Below, in pieces: positions 44,914 through 54,000 of a DNA stretch of 64,000 bases. The notes beneath the pieces are model-generated. The model was not told where the DNA came from. It searched no databases and was given only the letters and a program-made list of their open reading frames with translations. Positions within the stretch are counted from its first letter, which is position 1. Each line of letters begins with the position of its first letter. The translations under genes and the position numbers were made by a program. This DNA comes from Bradyrhizobium sp. RP6 (GTDB lineage: Bacteria > Pseudomonadota > Alphaproteobacteria > Rhizobiales > Xanthobacteraceae): positions 62,001-126,000 of the forward strand of contig NZ_RQIT01000006.1 of the NCBI RefSeq assembly GCF_003837805.1, read 5' to 3'.

Positions 44914-45825
44914 GTGGCGAAGCAGACTGCTGATTCCAAAGAGTCAAGGAAACGCCGTGCAACGGTGGAGGCTTTGGACGCCCTACTAGGCCGGGAGCTG
45001 CCGGTTCTCGATCGCGGCTTTGTTCGAGTTATTGACTACATGGGAGATGATGCAGCGGTAGTTCAGGCAGCTAGAGTCTCCTACGGGAAGGGCACAAAGA
45101 CTTCTTCTGAGGATTCCGGCCTAATCAATTATCTGATGCAAAACTCGCACACGACGCCCTTCGAAATGTGCGAGATAAAGCTTCACGTCAAGCTTCCAAT
45201 TTTCGTTGCTCGACAGTGGATACGCCATAGAACAGCTAGTGTGAACGAGTATTCGGCCCGGTATTCGATTTTGGACAATGAGTTTTATTTGCCCGATGCG
45301 ATTCAAGTGTCGAAGCAGAGTGATTCAAATAAACAAGGAAGAGGCAACCCTCTTGAGTCACGAACAGCCTTCAAAGTTCGTGAAATGATGGCCAATGAGG
45401 CGGCGCAAGCGTTTGGCATCTATAACCAGATGCTAACAGGTCTTGGGGGAAGTCAATCCTCTTTGGATCAGGAGGCGGTATCCAGGGAGCTAGCGAGGGT
45501 GGTGCTGCCCCTTTCGACATACACACAATGGTACTGGAAGATCGACCTACATAACCTCTTGCATTTCCTTGAGCTTCGAACAGACCCTCACGCCCAATTC
45601 GAAATCAGAGTTTACGCTGATAGGATTCTTGAAATCGTAAAACAATGGGTGCCATTGACCTACCGAGCATTCGTTGAACATCGGTTAGAGGGGGCTCGTC
45701 TTTCAGGAACAGCTGTTCGCTATCTCTCGCGCCTACTTGCTGGCGAAGTCCTGAACCAGGAGCAAAGTGGTCTTTCGAAACGCGAGTGGCGGCGAATCCA
45801 AGAGAAGTTTCAGCTAAAAAAATAA
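44914..45825 (+). CDS. thyX: FAD-dependent thymidylate synthase ThyX
   Basis: ThyX makes dTMP from dUMP using folate, FAD and NADPH. The 303-residue protein contains the exact signature RHR-x7-S at residues 104-114 (RHRTASVNEYS). Flanking family sequence is SHTTPFEMCEIKLHVKLPIF and a C-terminal region with LELRTDPHAQFEIRVYADRI. A GTG start at 44914 follows GAGGA by seven bases. It pairs with dut to convert dUTP to dTMP in two steps. The C-terminal tail (LNQEQSGLSKREWRRIQEKF) is slightly longer than usual. Confidence 0.95.
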   Translation: MAKQTADSKESRKRRATVEALDALLGRELPVLDRGFVRVIDYMGDDAAVVQAARVSYGKGTKTSSEDSGLINYLMQNSHTTPFEMCEIKLHVKLPIFVARQWIRHRTASVNEYSARYSILDNEFYLPDAIQVSKQSDSNKQGRGNPLESRTAFKVREMMANEAAQAFGIYNQMLTGLGGSQSSLDQEAVSRELARVVLPLSTYTQWYWKIDLHNLLHFLELRTDPHAQFEIRVYADRILEIVKQWVPLTYRAFVEHRLEGARLSGTAVRYLSRLLAGEVLNQEQSGLSKREWRRIQEKFQLKK

Positions 45826-45998
45826 CGAGAGCTGTGAAGGTTTACACCAATCCCGTTCATTCGCTGATTTAAGCGACGCCAAAGATTCGATGCCTCTGAG
45901 GAAAGCCAGCTTCGACGAGCGATCAGAAGACTGATTATAAAGCCGACGCTCCTAGCTATCAGTCTGGCCGATGAGCATTAGAACAGTCTAATACAAAA

Positions 45999-46259
45999 CT
46001 AGCGCTTCTTACGTCCGGGCTGCATCGGCTTTGGCCGAGGTGTCCCTCTTGCCGGTGCTTCGAACAGAGATGCCAGAGGCACGGACAACGTTTTCGCCAA
46101 ACGGTCCAGAACGTCAACGGTCGGGTTTTCCTCCGCTCGCTCTAAACCGCCGACATAGGATCGGTCCACGCCAGCATCGAACGCGAGCCGTTCCTGGGTT
46201 AGCCCCTTCCGGACTCTGATCTTTCGAATATTCCAAGCCACCAATGAACGTCCGTCCAT
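45999..46259 (-). CDS. XRE-family helix-turn-helix regulator
   Basis: This 86-residue single-domain regulator has the helix-turn-helix IRKIRVRKGLTQERLAFDAG followed by VDRSYVGGLERAEENPTVDV and LAKTLSVPLASLFEAPA. The basic tail (RPKPMQPGRKKR) may add DNA contacts. It is divergent from an unknown gene starting at 46343, which it may control. Such small regulators commonly control excision or cargo in integrative elements. No ribosome binding site is clear before the ATG. Confidence 0.9.
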   Translation of the reverse strand: MDGRSLVAWNIRKIRVRKGLTQERLAFDAGVDRSYVGGLERAEENPTVDVLDRLAKTLSVPLASLFEAPARGTPRPKPMQPGRKKR

Positions 46260-46285
46260 AAGGTTAGGGCGCCATTAGGACGCCT

Positions 46286-46314
46286 TTCAAACCACAGGCT
46301 ATATCCCGTATAAT
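46286..46314 (+). promoter_or_regulatory. Sigma-70 type promoter of the unknown island gene
   Basis: TTCAAA (46286-46291), a 17-base spacer and a consensus TATAAT (46309-46314) precede the ATG at 46343. It lies in the divergent gap with the XRE gene. Confidence 0.65.
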
Positions 46315-46342
46315 TCGTGTTGGTAGGCGGGAGGGATGGAAG

Positions 46343-46837
46343 ATGTTTGGTCGCAAGAAGCGTTTGCACGTGCTCGAGGCGGTTACAGAGGCTCGGCAGT
46401 ATTTGAATGGCTCAGGCGCGGTGGCGCTGGAAAAGGCGTTGTGCGGAGCGGATGCCCTTATCACACACCGAGATGTTTTTGAGATGAGAAAAAGAAAGTT
46501 TCCCGGAAATTGGACGTTGGGATGCTTTCATTTTGTTGGCTCACTTAGAGATGGGCAGTGCGACCTTCTTGTCTCTTTCGCAATGCATCTTTCGCCTCAG
46601 TTCAGCGATCCCGAGGTTCGCTCTCTGTTGGACAAAGGGTTTGAACCAAGCACCTCGCAGCGTAATCCGGAGGCCCAAATAAGGGCGCTGCTCGACTACA
46701 CCTTCAACAAGGACGTTGGTGTCAAGCAGACTCTACGTCTCGAAAATATGCCGATTCCACAGACCGTCCTTGCCCAGTTTGGCAGCGATATTCAGTATCT
46801 CGTTTCTCTGGGTCGCAAGCACAGGATTTACGCTTAG
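46343..46837 (+). CDS. Unknown island protein, 164 residues
   Basis: The ATG at 46343 follows GGAGGG and GGAAG and has a consensus promoter upstream. The protein begins MFGRKKRLHVLEAVTEARQY and contains GNWTLGCFHFVGSLRDGQCD and NPEAQIRALLDYTFNKDVGV. There is no signal peptide, membrane segment or recognisable motif. Its divergence from the XRE gene suggests regulated expression, possibly as an element maintenance or defence accessory gene (inference). Confidence 0.65.
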   Translation: MFGRKKRLHVLEAVTEARQYLNGSGAVALEKALCGADALITHRDVFEMRKRKFPGNWTLGCFHFVGSLRDGQCDLLVSFAMHLSPQFSDPEVRSLLDKGFEPSTSQRNPEAQIRALLDYTFNKDVGVKQTLRLENMPIPQTVLAQFGSDIQYLVSLGRKHRIYA

Positions 46838-47109
46838 TCTCCACAGCCCTTCTCGGGAGACCTCTGTTAATCGGTCCGGGCCGATTGTGAGGTGTTCTAT
46901 GAGGGATAATATCGCTTAGGTCCTATCAATCATAGCTTTGGAAAATCAGTGATTTACGATATTCCGCACCGAGCGCACGCAATGCAGAAGGAAATCTGCA
47001 CTGCAAATTTTCAGTGCGTTCGACGACTGGGGCAAGATCGACAGCGTCAGGCGCTGTATGGAGTGCAAAGAGGGTCACCTGAAGGCAACCCTCTCGTGCC
47101 TATGCGAGC

Positions 47110-48318
47110 TTATGCAGGCCCAAACGAGCGTTCGGTATCGCGAGCGGGCGTTCCAAACAACCTATCCGGATGCGGTAGCACTTCCTTTGTGGGCAGGCTT
47201 CGTTTCCCAGGAACATAGGCGTGTTCTTTGCCCTGCCCTGGATTGCGATTTTCCACGTAGCCTTCACCGACCGCCGTACGGAGATTGCGACTGACGGCTG
47301 ACTGTTCACGATCAAGATATTGAGCAACCTCGACTTGGCTGACAGCCTCCCCGAGGAGCTCGTGCATTGCCTCAACGGCTCGGACGACCTCAACGATGTG
47401 CGGAGGTACGATGGCTTGGAGGCCGACAGCTAGTGCATCTCCGATTAGTTTGTGAACCGCTGCGTAGTCTTCCGGGTGAGCTTCGACAGCTCCGCCTTTT
47501 TTGGCTCTCAGCTCTTGGTGCAACAAAGCATGCGCTTCGATGAGAGCCATTACCTTTGGAATGTCTCGCAACACTCTCGGATAGCTGTCCGGAAAGAGTT
47601 CGAGTAGGCGCCTCCGGTACGGAATGACCACGCTCTTTGGCCCGCTTCGAACATACTCGAAGAGAGCATGAAATTCCGCAACTAGTCCGGTTGCCCGAGC
47701 GGTACTTTCGGCGTCGCCATAGCTCATGATTGCTCGCCTGATCTGCTCGCGCGATTGATCTACATACACTGAAAGAAATCTAGTTTCGTCTTCAGGGTGA
47801 AGTCGGTTCTGAGTCGTGGTCATAAACAGTCCTACCGGCCCCTCAACTGTCGGCAACTCCTTACCCGCCGGTCCGTCCTTCGTCTGGACAACCGTTTTGT
47901 ATGTGAGCCGACCTTCACTGAGCAGTTGGCGGAGGTAAGCCCAGCCGTCAGCGTTGAAGCCTGCGGCTTCCTGTATGATCAGCATTTTGTGCTTGAGCTC
48001 GGACTTCGCTGCATAAAGAAGCGCCTTCGCAGACATGCCATGGACTTCTTGGTACGCCGTTGAAGGAAGATAACGGAGGCCAGACTGCAACGCGAACGAC
48101 TTGCCGCTGCCGGACTCGCCCTTGATGACAACTGAGACCGGCTTCTCGAATGCTGCCGTGATGGCACTCAGATAGATTAGTTGGGGTATGTTAGTCTTGC
48201 CCGCAAAGCCGCTCGTTCGAAGGTCGTAGTCGAGCTGCTGTAAGATATAGGGATCTGCCGCTAGTCCGTTGGTTTGCTTCAAAAACTCGCCGCGTGCAAT
48301 TTGATCGATATCGTTCAA
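47110..48318 (-). CDS. Island P-loop ATPase with C-terminal winged helix
   Basis: This 402-residue protein starts from a TTG at 48318 and has Walker A VVIKGESGSGKSFALQSG (residues 63-80) and a Walker B-like KMLIIQEAAGF. These are followed by GPVGLFMTTTQNRLHPEDET, which resembles helicase/primase-type ATPases of phage-like islands. The C-terminus contains a winged helix (SQVEVAQYLDREQSAVSRNL and GEGYVENRNPGQGKEHAYVP), suggesting DNA binding. It may serve element replication or regulation. Another start is possible, as TTG is weak. A perfect 12-base palindrome lies 23 bases upstream. Confidence 0.78.
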   Translation of the reverse strand: MNDIDQIARGEFLKQTNGLAADPYILQQLDYDLRTSGFAGKTNIPQLIYLSAITAAFEKPVSVVIKGESGSGKSFALQSGLRYLPSTAYQEVHGMSAKALLYAAKSELKHKMLIIQEAAGFNADGWAYLRQLLSEGRLTYKTVVQTKDGPAGKELPTVEGPVGLFMTTTQNRLHPEDETRFLSVYVDQSREQIRRAIMSYGDAESTARATGLVAEFHALFEYVRSGPKSVVIPYRRRLLELFPDSYPRVLRDIPKVMALIEAHALLHQELRAKKGGAVEAHPEDYAAVHKLIGDALAVGLQAIVPPHIVEVVRAVEAMHELLGEAVSQVEVAQYLDREQSAVSRNLRTAVGEGYVENRNPGQGKEHAYVPGKRSLPTKEVLPHPDRLFGTPARDTERSFGPA

Positions 48319-48633
48319 TATATTTTCTTCTCTGTTTTTGGCGCATATGCGCAGACAAGGTGGTTTAGAGACATAGATCGGCGAGGCTGGCCTTAGATGG
48401 CCAACCCTTGCACTCTTGCATCGATTTTGGCTTGTGGGGCCGAGCTATGAAAATCAAAAAGCAAATTAATAAGTGAAAGTACGTACTCTAGATAATGCGA
48501 ATCCTCTCCCCTGCCGGGGTTATTTTAGTCCTTATTTTTTAGGGAAATGAGACAGCTTTCGGCTGTTTCAGAAAGCAGAGTAACACATATTACTTAAAAA
48601 GTCAAGTAAAAAATATCCTCCCCTCTAGAGAGC
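48319..48633. other. AT-rich gap between island ATPase and integrase genes
   Basis: This 315-base stretch is the most AT-rich part of the window. It contains the perfect palindrome GCGCATATGCGC (48341-48352) near the ATPase start, a small hairpin (ACAGCTTTCGGCTGT) near 48550, and several T/A runs. I see no gene. It could hold the ATPase promoter, the integrase 3' end and an excision-related site. Confidence 0.45.
48341..48352. promoter_or_regulatory. Perfect 12-base palindrome upstream of island ATPase
   Basis: GCGCATATGCGC is self-complementary and sits 23 bases before the TTG start at 48318, suitable for a regulator-binding site. Confidence 0.4.
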
Positions 48634-49751
48634 TTAGTCGCCATCCTGTGCAAGAGTGCAAGAGAGGTTCTGAGTGCTACCAGAGCCAATGTCCCTGTTG
48701 GGCTGTTTTTCATTCCAGATCTGAGGATGCCGGAGGGAACCTTTAAGGGCCTTTTGTTCGATACCTGCCTGACCTTCGAGCTTCGCTAAGATCGCCTGGC
48801 GAGCCGCGTGAGCGTACCTAAACAGCATCCGTAAGTCTTTGTGTCCGCTGATGAGCGCCACTTCCGGCGTCGATAGTCCCTTTTCGAAAAACAGGCTGAT
48901 GGCTTCGTGTCTGAGATCATGGAAATGCAGGTCTTCGATTCCTGCGTTGAATTTCACCCTCTCCCATGCCAATCGAAATGCGTTCGCCGTGATAGGAAAG
49001 ACCCTTTCGTCGTCCCGACGGCGCTCGGCTAGCACTTCTAAAGCGGATGCGATCAACGGAATTGTTCGGGACTGACCCGTCTTTGTGTCCGGAATGAGCA
49101 GTGAGCGTTGGGCTCGATCAACGTGCTTCCATCGGACCCCCAGTATTTCGCCACGACGCATGCCGGTCGCGACAGCGAATCTAATGATCGATCCAATAAG
49201 CGGATTACGTCTCGATTTCGCCGCTTCAATAAGCCTGTCGAACTCACCCTCTCTAAGCCGCCTCTCCCGTCTTTGATCCTGCGCGTCCAGCTTGAGCTTC
49301 TTGACGGGGTTCCTCTCGACAGGCATTCCCCATTCGTCACGAGCGATCTCGAACATGTGGCGTAAAGGGTTCAATTGGCGCTTCAGCGTCGAGGCCTTTA
49401 TGGTGAGAAGTCGTTCGTCCCTAAAGCAGCGAAGTGCTCCGTCCGAAGCTCTGCGAGCCTCCTTGAGCATATCGGATGATCCATGAACCTACGCAAAACC
49501 GCACGTTCAAAATGAGCACCGCGCTTCTTGACCGTAACTGTGTTGACGTACCGTTCGACGAGGCTTCGCAGCGTCGTTTGTTTTAAGACCTTCGTGTCTT
49601 GCGGCAGATCCTGCCTATCGGCGCGACGCTCCATCTCGCGTGCCCACTCCTCTGCGTCCTTCCGAAATTGAAAAGACTTCGAATAGGCCTTCGCGCCCGC
49701 TCGCCTAACCTGAACCTGCCATTTGCGTCTATGCTTGCGAATTGTCGCCAT
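48634..49751 (-). pseudogene. int: Tyrosine-recombinase integrase, frameshifted
   Basis: Two reading frames together encode one integrase. Residues 1-117 (ATG 49751, MATIRKHRRKWQVQVRRAGA) hold the arm- and core-binding domain and run out at a stop near 49398. The catalytic domain continues in the -1 frame from about 49425 (FRDERLLTIKASTLKRQLNP) to 48634. The break is at GCTGCTTTAGGG (49421-49430), where one missing T in a T-run would restore the frame. Catalytic residues are all present: Arg in ATGMRRGEILGVRW, HDLRH, GHKDLRMLFRYAH with the Tyr nucleophile. A sequencing error remains possible. It lies beside the tRNA target, as expected. Confidence 0.88.
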
Positions 49752-49763
49752 CGGAAACCCCGC

Positions 49764-49783
49764 GCTGTGACCAGAGTGTGACC
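49764..49783. repeat. Right copy of 20-bp subterminal direct repeat
   Basis: GCTGTGACCAGAGTGTGACC lies between the integrase start and the tRNA and matches 34188-34207 with one mismatch. Confidence 0.6.
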
Positions 49784-49851
49784 AGCTGAGTTTTCGGACC
49801 GATGGGAGCTTGCGAGGGTGGCTAAAACCCGAGTCGTCTCAAGGTATTAGA

Positions 49852-49914
49852 CTGGCGCACCCGACACGATTCGAACGTGTGACCTTTGCCTTCGGAGGGC
49901 AACGCTCTATCCAG
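49852..49914. repeat. Island right attachment repeat (within tRNA-Arg)
   Basis: These 63 bases are identical to 34026-34088 and form the 3' part of the intact tRNA gene, so insertion rebuilt the tRNA. Confidence 0.92.
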
Positions 49915-49929
49915 CTGAGCTACGGGTGC
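49853..49929 (-). tRNA. tRNA-Arg (anticodon CCG)
   Basis: The 77-base minus-strand gene encodes its own CCA. The acceptor stem GCACCCG/CGGGTGC, D-arm with TAGCTCAGCTGGATAGAGC, anticodon arm TTGCC-CTCCGAA-GGCAA (anticodon CCG) and T-arm with GTTCGAATC all fold. It is the integration target of the adjacent island. Confidence 0.96.
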
Positions 49930-49992
49930 AGTTGCAGGTTCATTTAGCCGATTGGCGCGGGGCGGGCAACCGCTTCTCGATGGAAGCACGCT

Positions 49993-51042
49993 TCAGGCCG
50001 ATTTGCGGCTGACCGGGGCCGGAACCGGCTCTCCGTTGCGGGCCGCGATTTCGGCAAGCACCCGTTCGGCGCAGATGACGCGGTTGCGGCCGAGGCGTTT
50101 GGCCACATAGAGCGCCTCGTCGGCGGCACCGAGCAGCCGGTCCGGGCTGCCGTCGGCACCACCAGGAATTTGGCTGGCGACGCCGACGCTGAGGGTGACG
50201 TGGTGGCCGGCGCCGATGGCGCCATGGGTGATCGCTAAGGCCATCACGGCGCAGCGGATCGCCTCGGCCACCATGCAGGCGCTGTCGCAATCCATGTCGG
50301 GGAGGATCAGCGCAAACTCCTCGCCGCCATAGCGGCTGGCGAGGTCGAGCGGGCGCACCGCGTGCCGGCTGACGACGGCGGCAACCGCGCGCAGGCACTC
50401 GTCGCCGCTCTGGTGGCCGTGACGGTCGTTGAACAGCTTGAAATGGTCGACATCGACGAACAGCAGCGCCAGCGGCTTCTGCGTGCGCTGGGCGCGGGCC
50501 CATTCGCCCAGCAGCATCTGGTCGAAGGCGCGGCGGTTCGCCAGGCCGGTCAGCCCGTCCTTGGTGGCGAGCTCCTTCAGCGTCATCTCGGCGCGCTTCT
50601 GGTCGGTGAGGTCGCGCAGCGTCTCCACCACCGCGATCAGCTGGCCGGCCTCGTCGTGAATCGGGCCGGCGTCGATGGCGAGATAGAGCTGGCTGCCGAG
50701 CTTCGGCATCACGCACCAGTTCTCGGCGGAAAAGCCGAGCCCGTTATGGCCGCGCGCGGCATATTCCGAATAGTATTCCGGCAGCTGCTCCGGATGGTCG
50801 AGTGCGACGAGGTCGGCAAGGCAGGGGCGCCTTGTCTCGTAGAAGGCCTGCCAGTGCTTGCCGGTGCCGATCACCTCGGAGGCGGCGACGCCGGTCAATC
50901 GCTCGCAGGCCCTGTTCCAGATCACCACACGGCGCTTCGGGTCGATCACGAAGGTGGGCACCACCAGGTGCTGCATCAGCCGCACCGCGTAGGAATCCGC
51001 AACGTCGACGGCTTTGGCCGGAGCTGTCCTCGATCTCGCCAT
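49993..51042 (-). CDS. PAS-GGDEF diguanylate cyclase
   Basis: This 349-residue cytoplasmic protein has a PAS domain (VPTFVIDPKRRVVIWNRACE, then RLTGVAASEVIGTGKHWQAF) and a coiled linker (DLTDQKRAEMTLKELATKDG). The GGDEF domain has active-site RYGGEEFALILP, and an RxxD inhibitory site (RPLD) lies exactly five residues before GGEEF, so product inhibition is expected. It should make c-di-GMP. Its ATG at 51042 overlaps the stop codon of the upstream GGDEF-EAL gene by one base (TGATG), so the two are co-translated. Confidence 0.94.
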   Translation of the reverse strand: MARSRTAPAKAVDVADSYAVRLMQHLVVPTFVIDPKRRVVIWNRACERLTGVAASEVIGTGKHWQAFYETRRPCLADLVALDHPEQLPEYYSEYAARGHNGLGFSAENWCVMPKLGSQLYLAIDAGPIHDEAGQLIAVVETLRDLTDQKRAEMTLKELATKDGLTGLANRRAFDQMLLGEWARAQRTQKPLALLFVDVDHFKLFNDRHGHQSGDECLRAVAAVVSRHAVRPLDLASRYGGEEFALILPDMDCDSACMVAEAIRCAVMALAITHGAIGAGHHVTLSVGVASQIPGGADGSPDRLLGAADEALYVAKRLGRNRVICAERVLAEIAARNGEPVPAPVSRKSA

Positions 51043-54000
51043 CAGGCCACCGCAGCCACGAGCGCGGGGGCGCCGGGGCCGAACAGCTTTCGCACCCCGC
51101 TGGCCGGCTTCGGCGCGCTGAACAGATAGCCCTGCATCTGCGTGCAGCCGAGCGCGCGCAGCATGTCGCGCTGTGCCTCGGTCTCGACGCCCTCGGCGAC
51201 CGTGGTCATGCTGCTGGCGGCCGCAATGTTCACCACCGCCTGCACGATCACGGGCGAGCCGCTCGCCTCTGCGATGTCGGCGACGAAGCAGCGGTCGATC
51301 TTGATCTTGTCGAACGGGAAGCGTTTCAGATAGCTCAGCGAGGAGTAGCCGGTGCCGAAATCGTCGAGCGCGATGCGCACGCCGATCGAGCGGAGCTGAT
51401 GCAGGATCGAGAGCGCCGCCTCGTCGTCGCGGATCAGCACGGCCTCGGTGATCTCGATCTCGAGCCGACGCGGGTTCAGGCCGGAGGCGGCGAGCGCGCC
51501 CGCAATCCGCAGCGCCAGCGTGTCGCATTTGAGCTGCACCGGCGAGACGTTGACCGCGACGCGCACATGCGCCGGCCAGGTCGCGGCCTCGTTGCACGCC
51601 ATCCGCAACACCCAGTCGCCGAGCTCGTTGATCAGGCCGGTGTCCTCGGCGACGGGAATGAACTCCGCCGGCGAAACCATGCCGCGCTCGGGATGCCGCC
51701 AGCGCAGCAGCGCCTCGCAGCCGGAGACTTCGCCTGAGCGCAGGTCGACCAGCGGCTGATAGTGAATCTCGAAGCCGCCATTCACGAGGGCCTGCCGCAA
51801 ATCCAGCTCCATGCTCAGGCGCGCCTTGGCGCTCGCATCCATCTCCGGCTCGAAGAAGCGGTGGGTGCGGCGTCCATTGGCCTTGGCGCCGTACATCGCG
51901 AGGTCGGCGTTCTTGATCAGCTGATCGAGATCGGCGCCGTCCTGCGGCGCCAGCGCAATTCCGATGCTGGCATCGGTGGAGAGCTGATGGCCGAGACAAT
52001 GATAGGGCTGCCGGATCGCCTGGAAGATCCACGCGACGAAGGACAGCACGTCGGCGGAGGATGCGATCCCGGTCTGAATCACCGCGAATTCGTCGCCGCC
52101 GAGCCGCGCGATCAGGTCGCCCTGCTTGAGGCAGCCGCGGAGACGGTCCGCGATCGCCTTCAACAGCTCGTCGCCGACGTGGTGGCCGAGCGAGTCGTTG
52201 ATGCCCTTGAATTCGTCGACGTCGATGTAGAGCAGTGCGAACTGTTGGCCGCCTGCGACCTTCGCCAGCTCGCGTTCGATCTGCTCGCGGAACAGGGTCC
52301 GGTTCGGCAGGTCGGTGAGCGCATCGTAATGCGCCAGATGCGCGATCTTCTCGTCGGCGTCGCGCCGCTCGGTGACGTCCTCGACGACACTGATGAGGTA
52401 GCGCGGCTCGCCGGACCTGTCGCGAATGCCGATCCGGGTCGAGGTGACATAGCGCAGCCCCTTGGTCTGGCTTCGCCAGGGATGTTCGTCCTTGAACAAT
52501 CCGTTGGCGGCCTGCAGCGCTCTGCTGTCGTCCTCGGTGACGAGTCTTGCGGCTTCGTCCGGGTAAAGATCGAAGGGGGTCTTGCCGACGATGACTTCGC
52601 GCGATTGGCCGAATTGCTGCTCGGCGGTCCGGTTGATCAGCAGATACTGCCGCGTTCGGGCGTCCTTCACCGTGATCTGCGAGGGGATGTGATCGATGAT
52701 CTCGCGCAGAAATGTATGGTTGCGGTCGCGCTCCTGCTCCAGGTTGCGGCGCTCGGTGATGTCTTCGATCGTGGCGACCCATCCGCCCTGTGCGAGCGGC
52801 GTGTTGATGATCTGGAAGGCGCGGCCGTTGGCCAATTGATGTATTCTCGTGGAGACCATGCCTTCGGCGACGACCCTCATCACGTCGGCGCAAAATGCTT
52901 CCACGTCGCCGTCGAACGCGTCGCGCTCCTTGCGATGATACATCGCCTCGCGGATGTGGCAGCCCGGCTTGATGACGTCGTGGGAGAGGCCGAACATGTC
53001 GGCGTAGCGGCGGTTGCAGGTGACGATGTAACCGGCGGCGTCGTACAGGATCAGCCCTTGCGACATGTTGTTGAGGGCGGTGTCGAGCCGGAGCCGTTCC
53101 GCCTCCAGCCGCTCCTGTGCCTCGCGGTTCTGCCGGTTGATCTGGCGGATGATCAGATAGAGGATCATCGCGATGACGGCGGCTGAAAGCGCGGCGGTCG
53201 TGACCATGAAGCCGGTCTGCTGCCGCCAGTCCGCAAGGGCCGCTGCCGTGGTGTTGGTGCCGACGATGACCAGCGGGAAATGCGTCAGCGCCGCCGCCGA
53301 GCCGAGCCGCTCCTCGCCGTCGATGAGGCCCTTGACGCGGAGAGTCTGCTGGCCGCCTTTGGCGAGCACCCTCCGCATCAGTGGCGCATCCCTGAAGCTC
53401 TGCCCGATCAGCTCTTCGTGATGCGGATAGCGCGCCAGCATCTTGCCGTGGCGGTCGAACAGCGAGATGGCCGTACCCTCGGCGAGCGCGACAGATGCGA
53501 AATACTGCCGGTAGCTGTCCGGGTCGATCCGGCGCACCATCGCGCCGAGGAAGGTGCCGTTGGCGCCGGTCAACCGCCGTGCGACGATCGTGGTCCATTT
53601 GTTGATGATGAAGCTGCGGACAGATTCCAGCAGCACCGGTTCGGACTGCGGGTTCGTCTTGAACGCCTGAAAGTAGGCCCGGGACGAAACATTGATCTTG
53701 GGCAGCGGGTGGGCCCGCGACCAGTTGATCAGCTCGCCGTCGGCATCATAGATCGCGATGTCGCCCAGATGGGACACGGAGCTGATCTTGCTGCGCAGCA
53801 TCTGGTTCGTGTCGGTTCCGGACATGCGCTCGCGGAACATTGCCGGGGAGGTGATGTCGGCCAGGTTCATCTGTCCGATCAGATCGGCGGCGACGACGTC
53901 GGAGTCTTCGAATTGCTGATCGAAATGCCGCGCGATCAGCTGCACCGTGTTTTCCAGCTCGCGTTCGCGGTTGGCGAGGGTCCGCTCGCGAAATTCGCCG

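Larger units (their letters stand above)
34026..49914. mobile_element. Genomic island integrated in tRNA-Arg(CCG)
   Basis: The 15.9 kb segment is bounded by a perfect 63-bp direct repeat. It has a tyrosine integrase next to the intact tRNA, an XRE regulator, an element-type ATPase, and cargo with lower GC and more A/T-ending codons than the flanking chromosome. No phage structural genes, conjugation genes or relaxase are present, so it is a satellite-like or cargo island. The integrase carries a frameshift, so it may be fixed in place. Confidence 0.9.

Noticed and set aside
49398..49470. Programmed -1 frameshifting in the integrase
   Set aside because: No canonical X-XXY-YYZ slippery heptamer or downstream pseudoknot is evident. 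A deletion or sequencing error in the T-run is simpler.
49993..53598. A 1201-codon open frame spanning both GGDEF genes
   Set aside because: Its 5' two thirds are out of frame with the real GGDEF-EAL gene. Only the part from 51042 down is the genuine cyclase.
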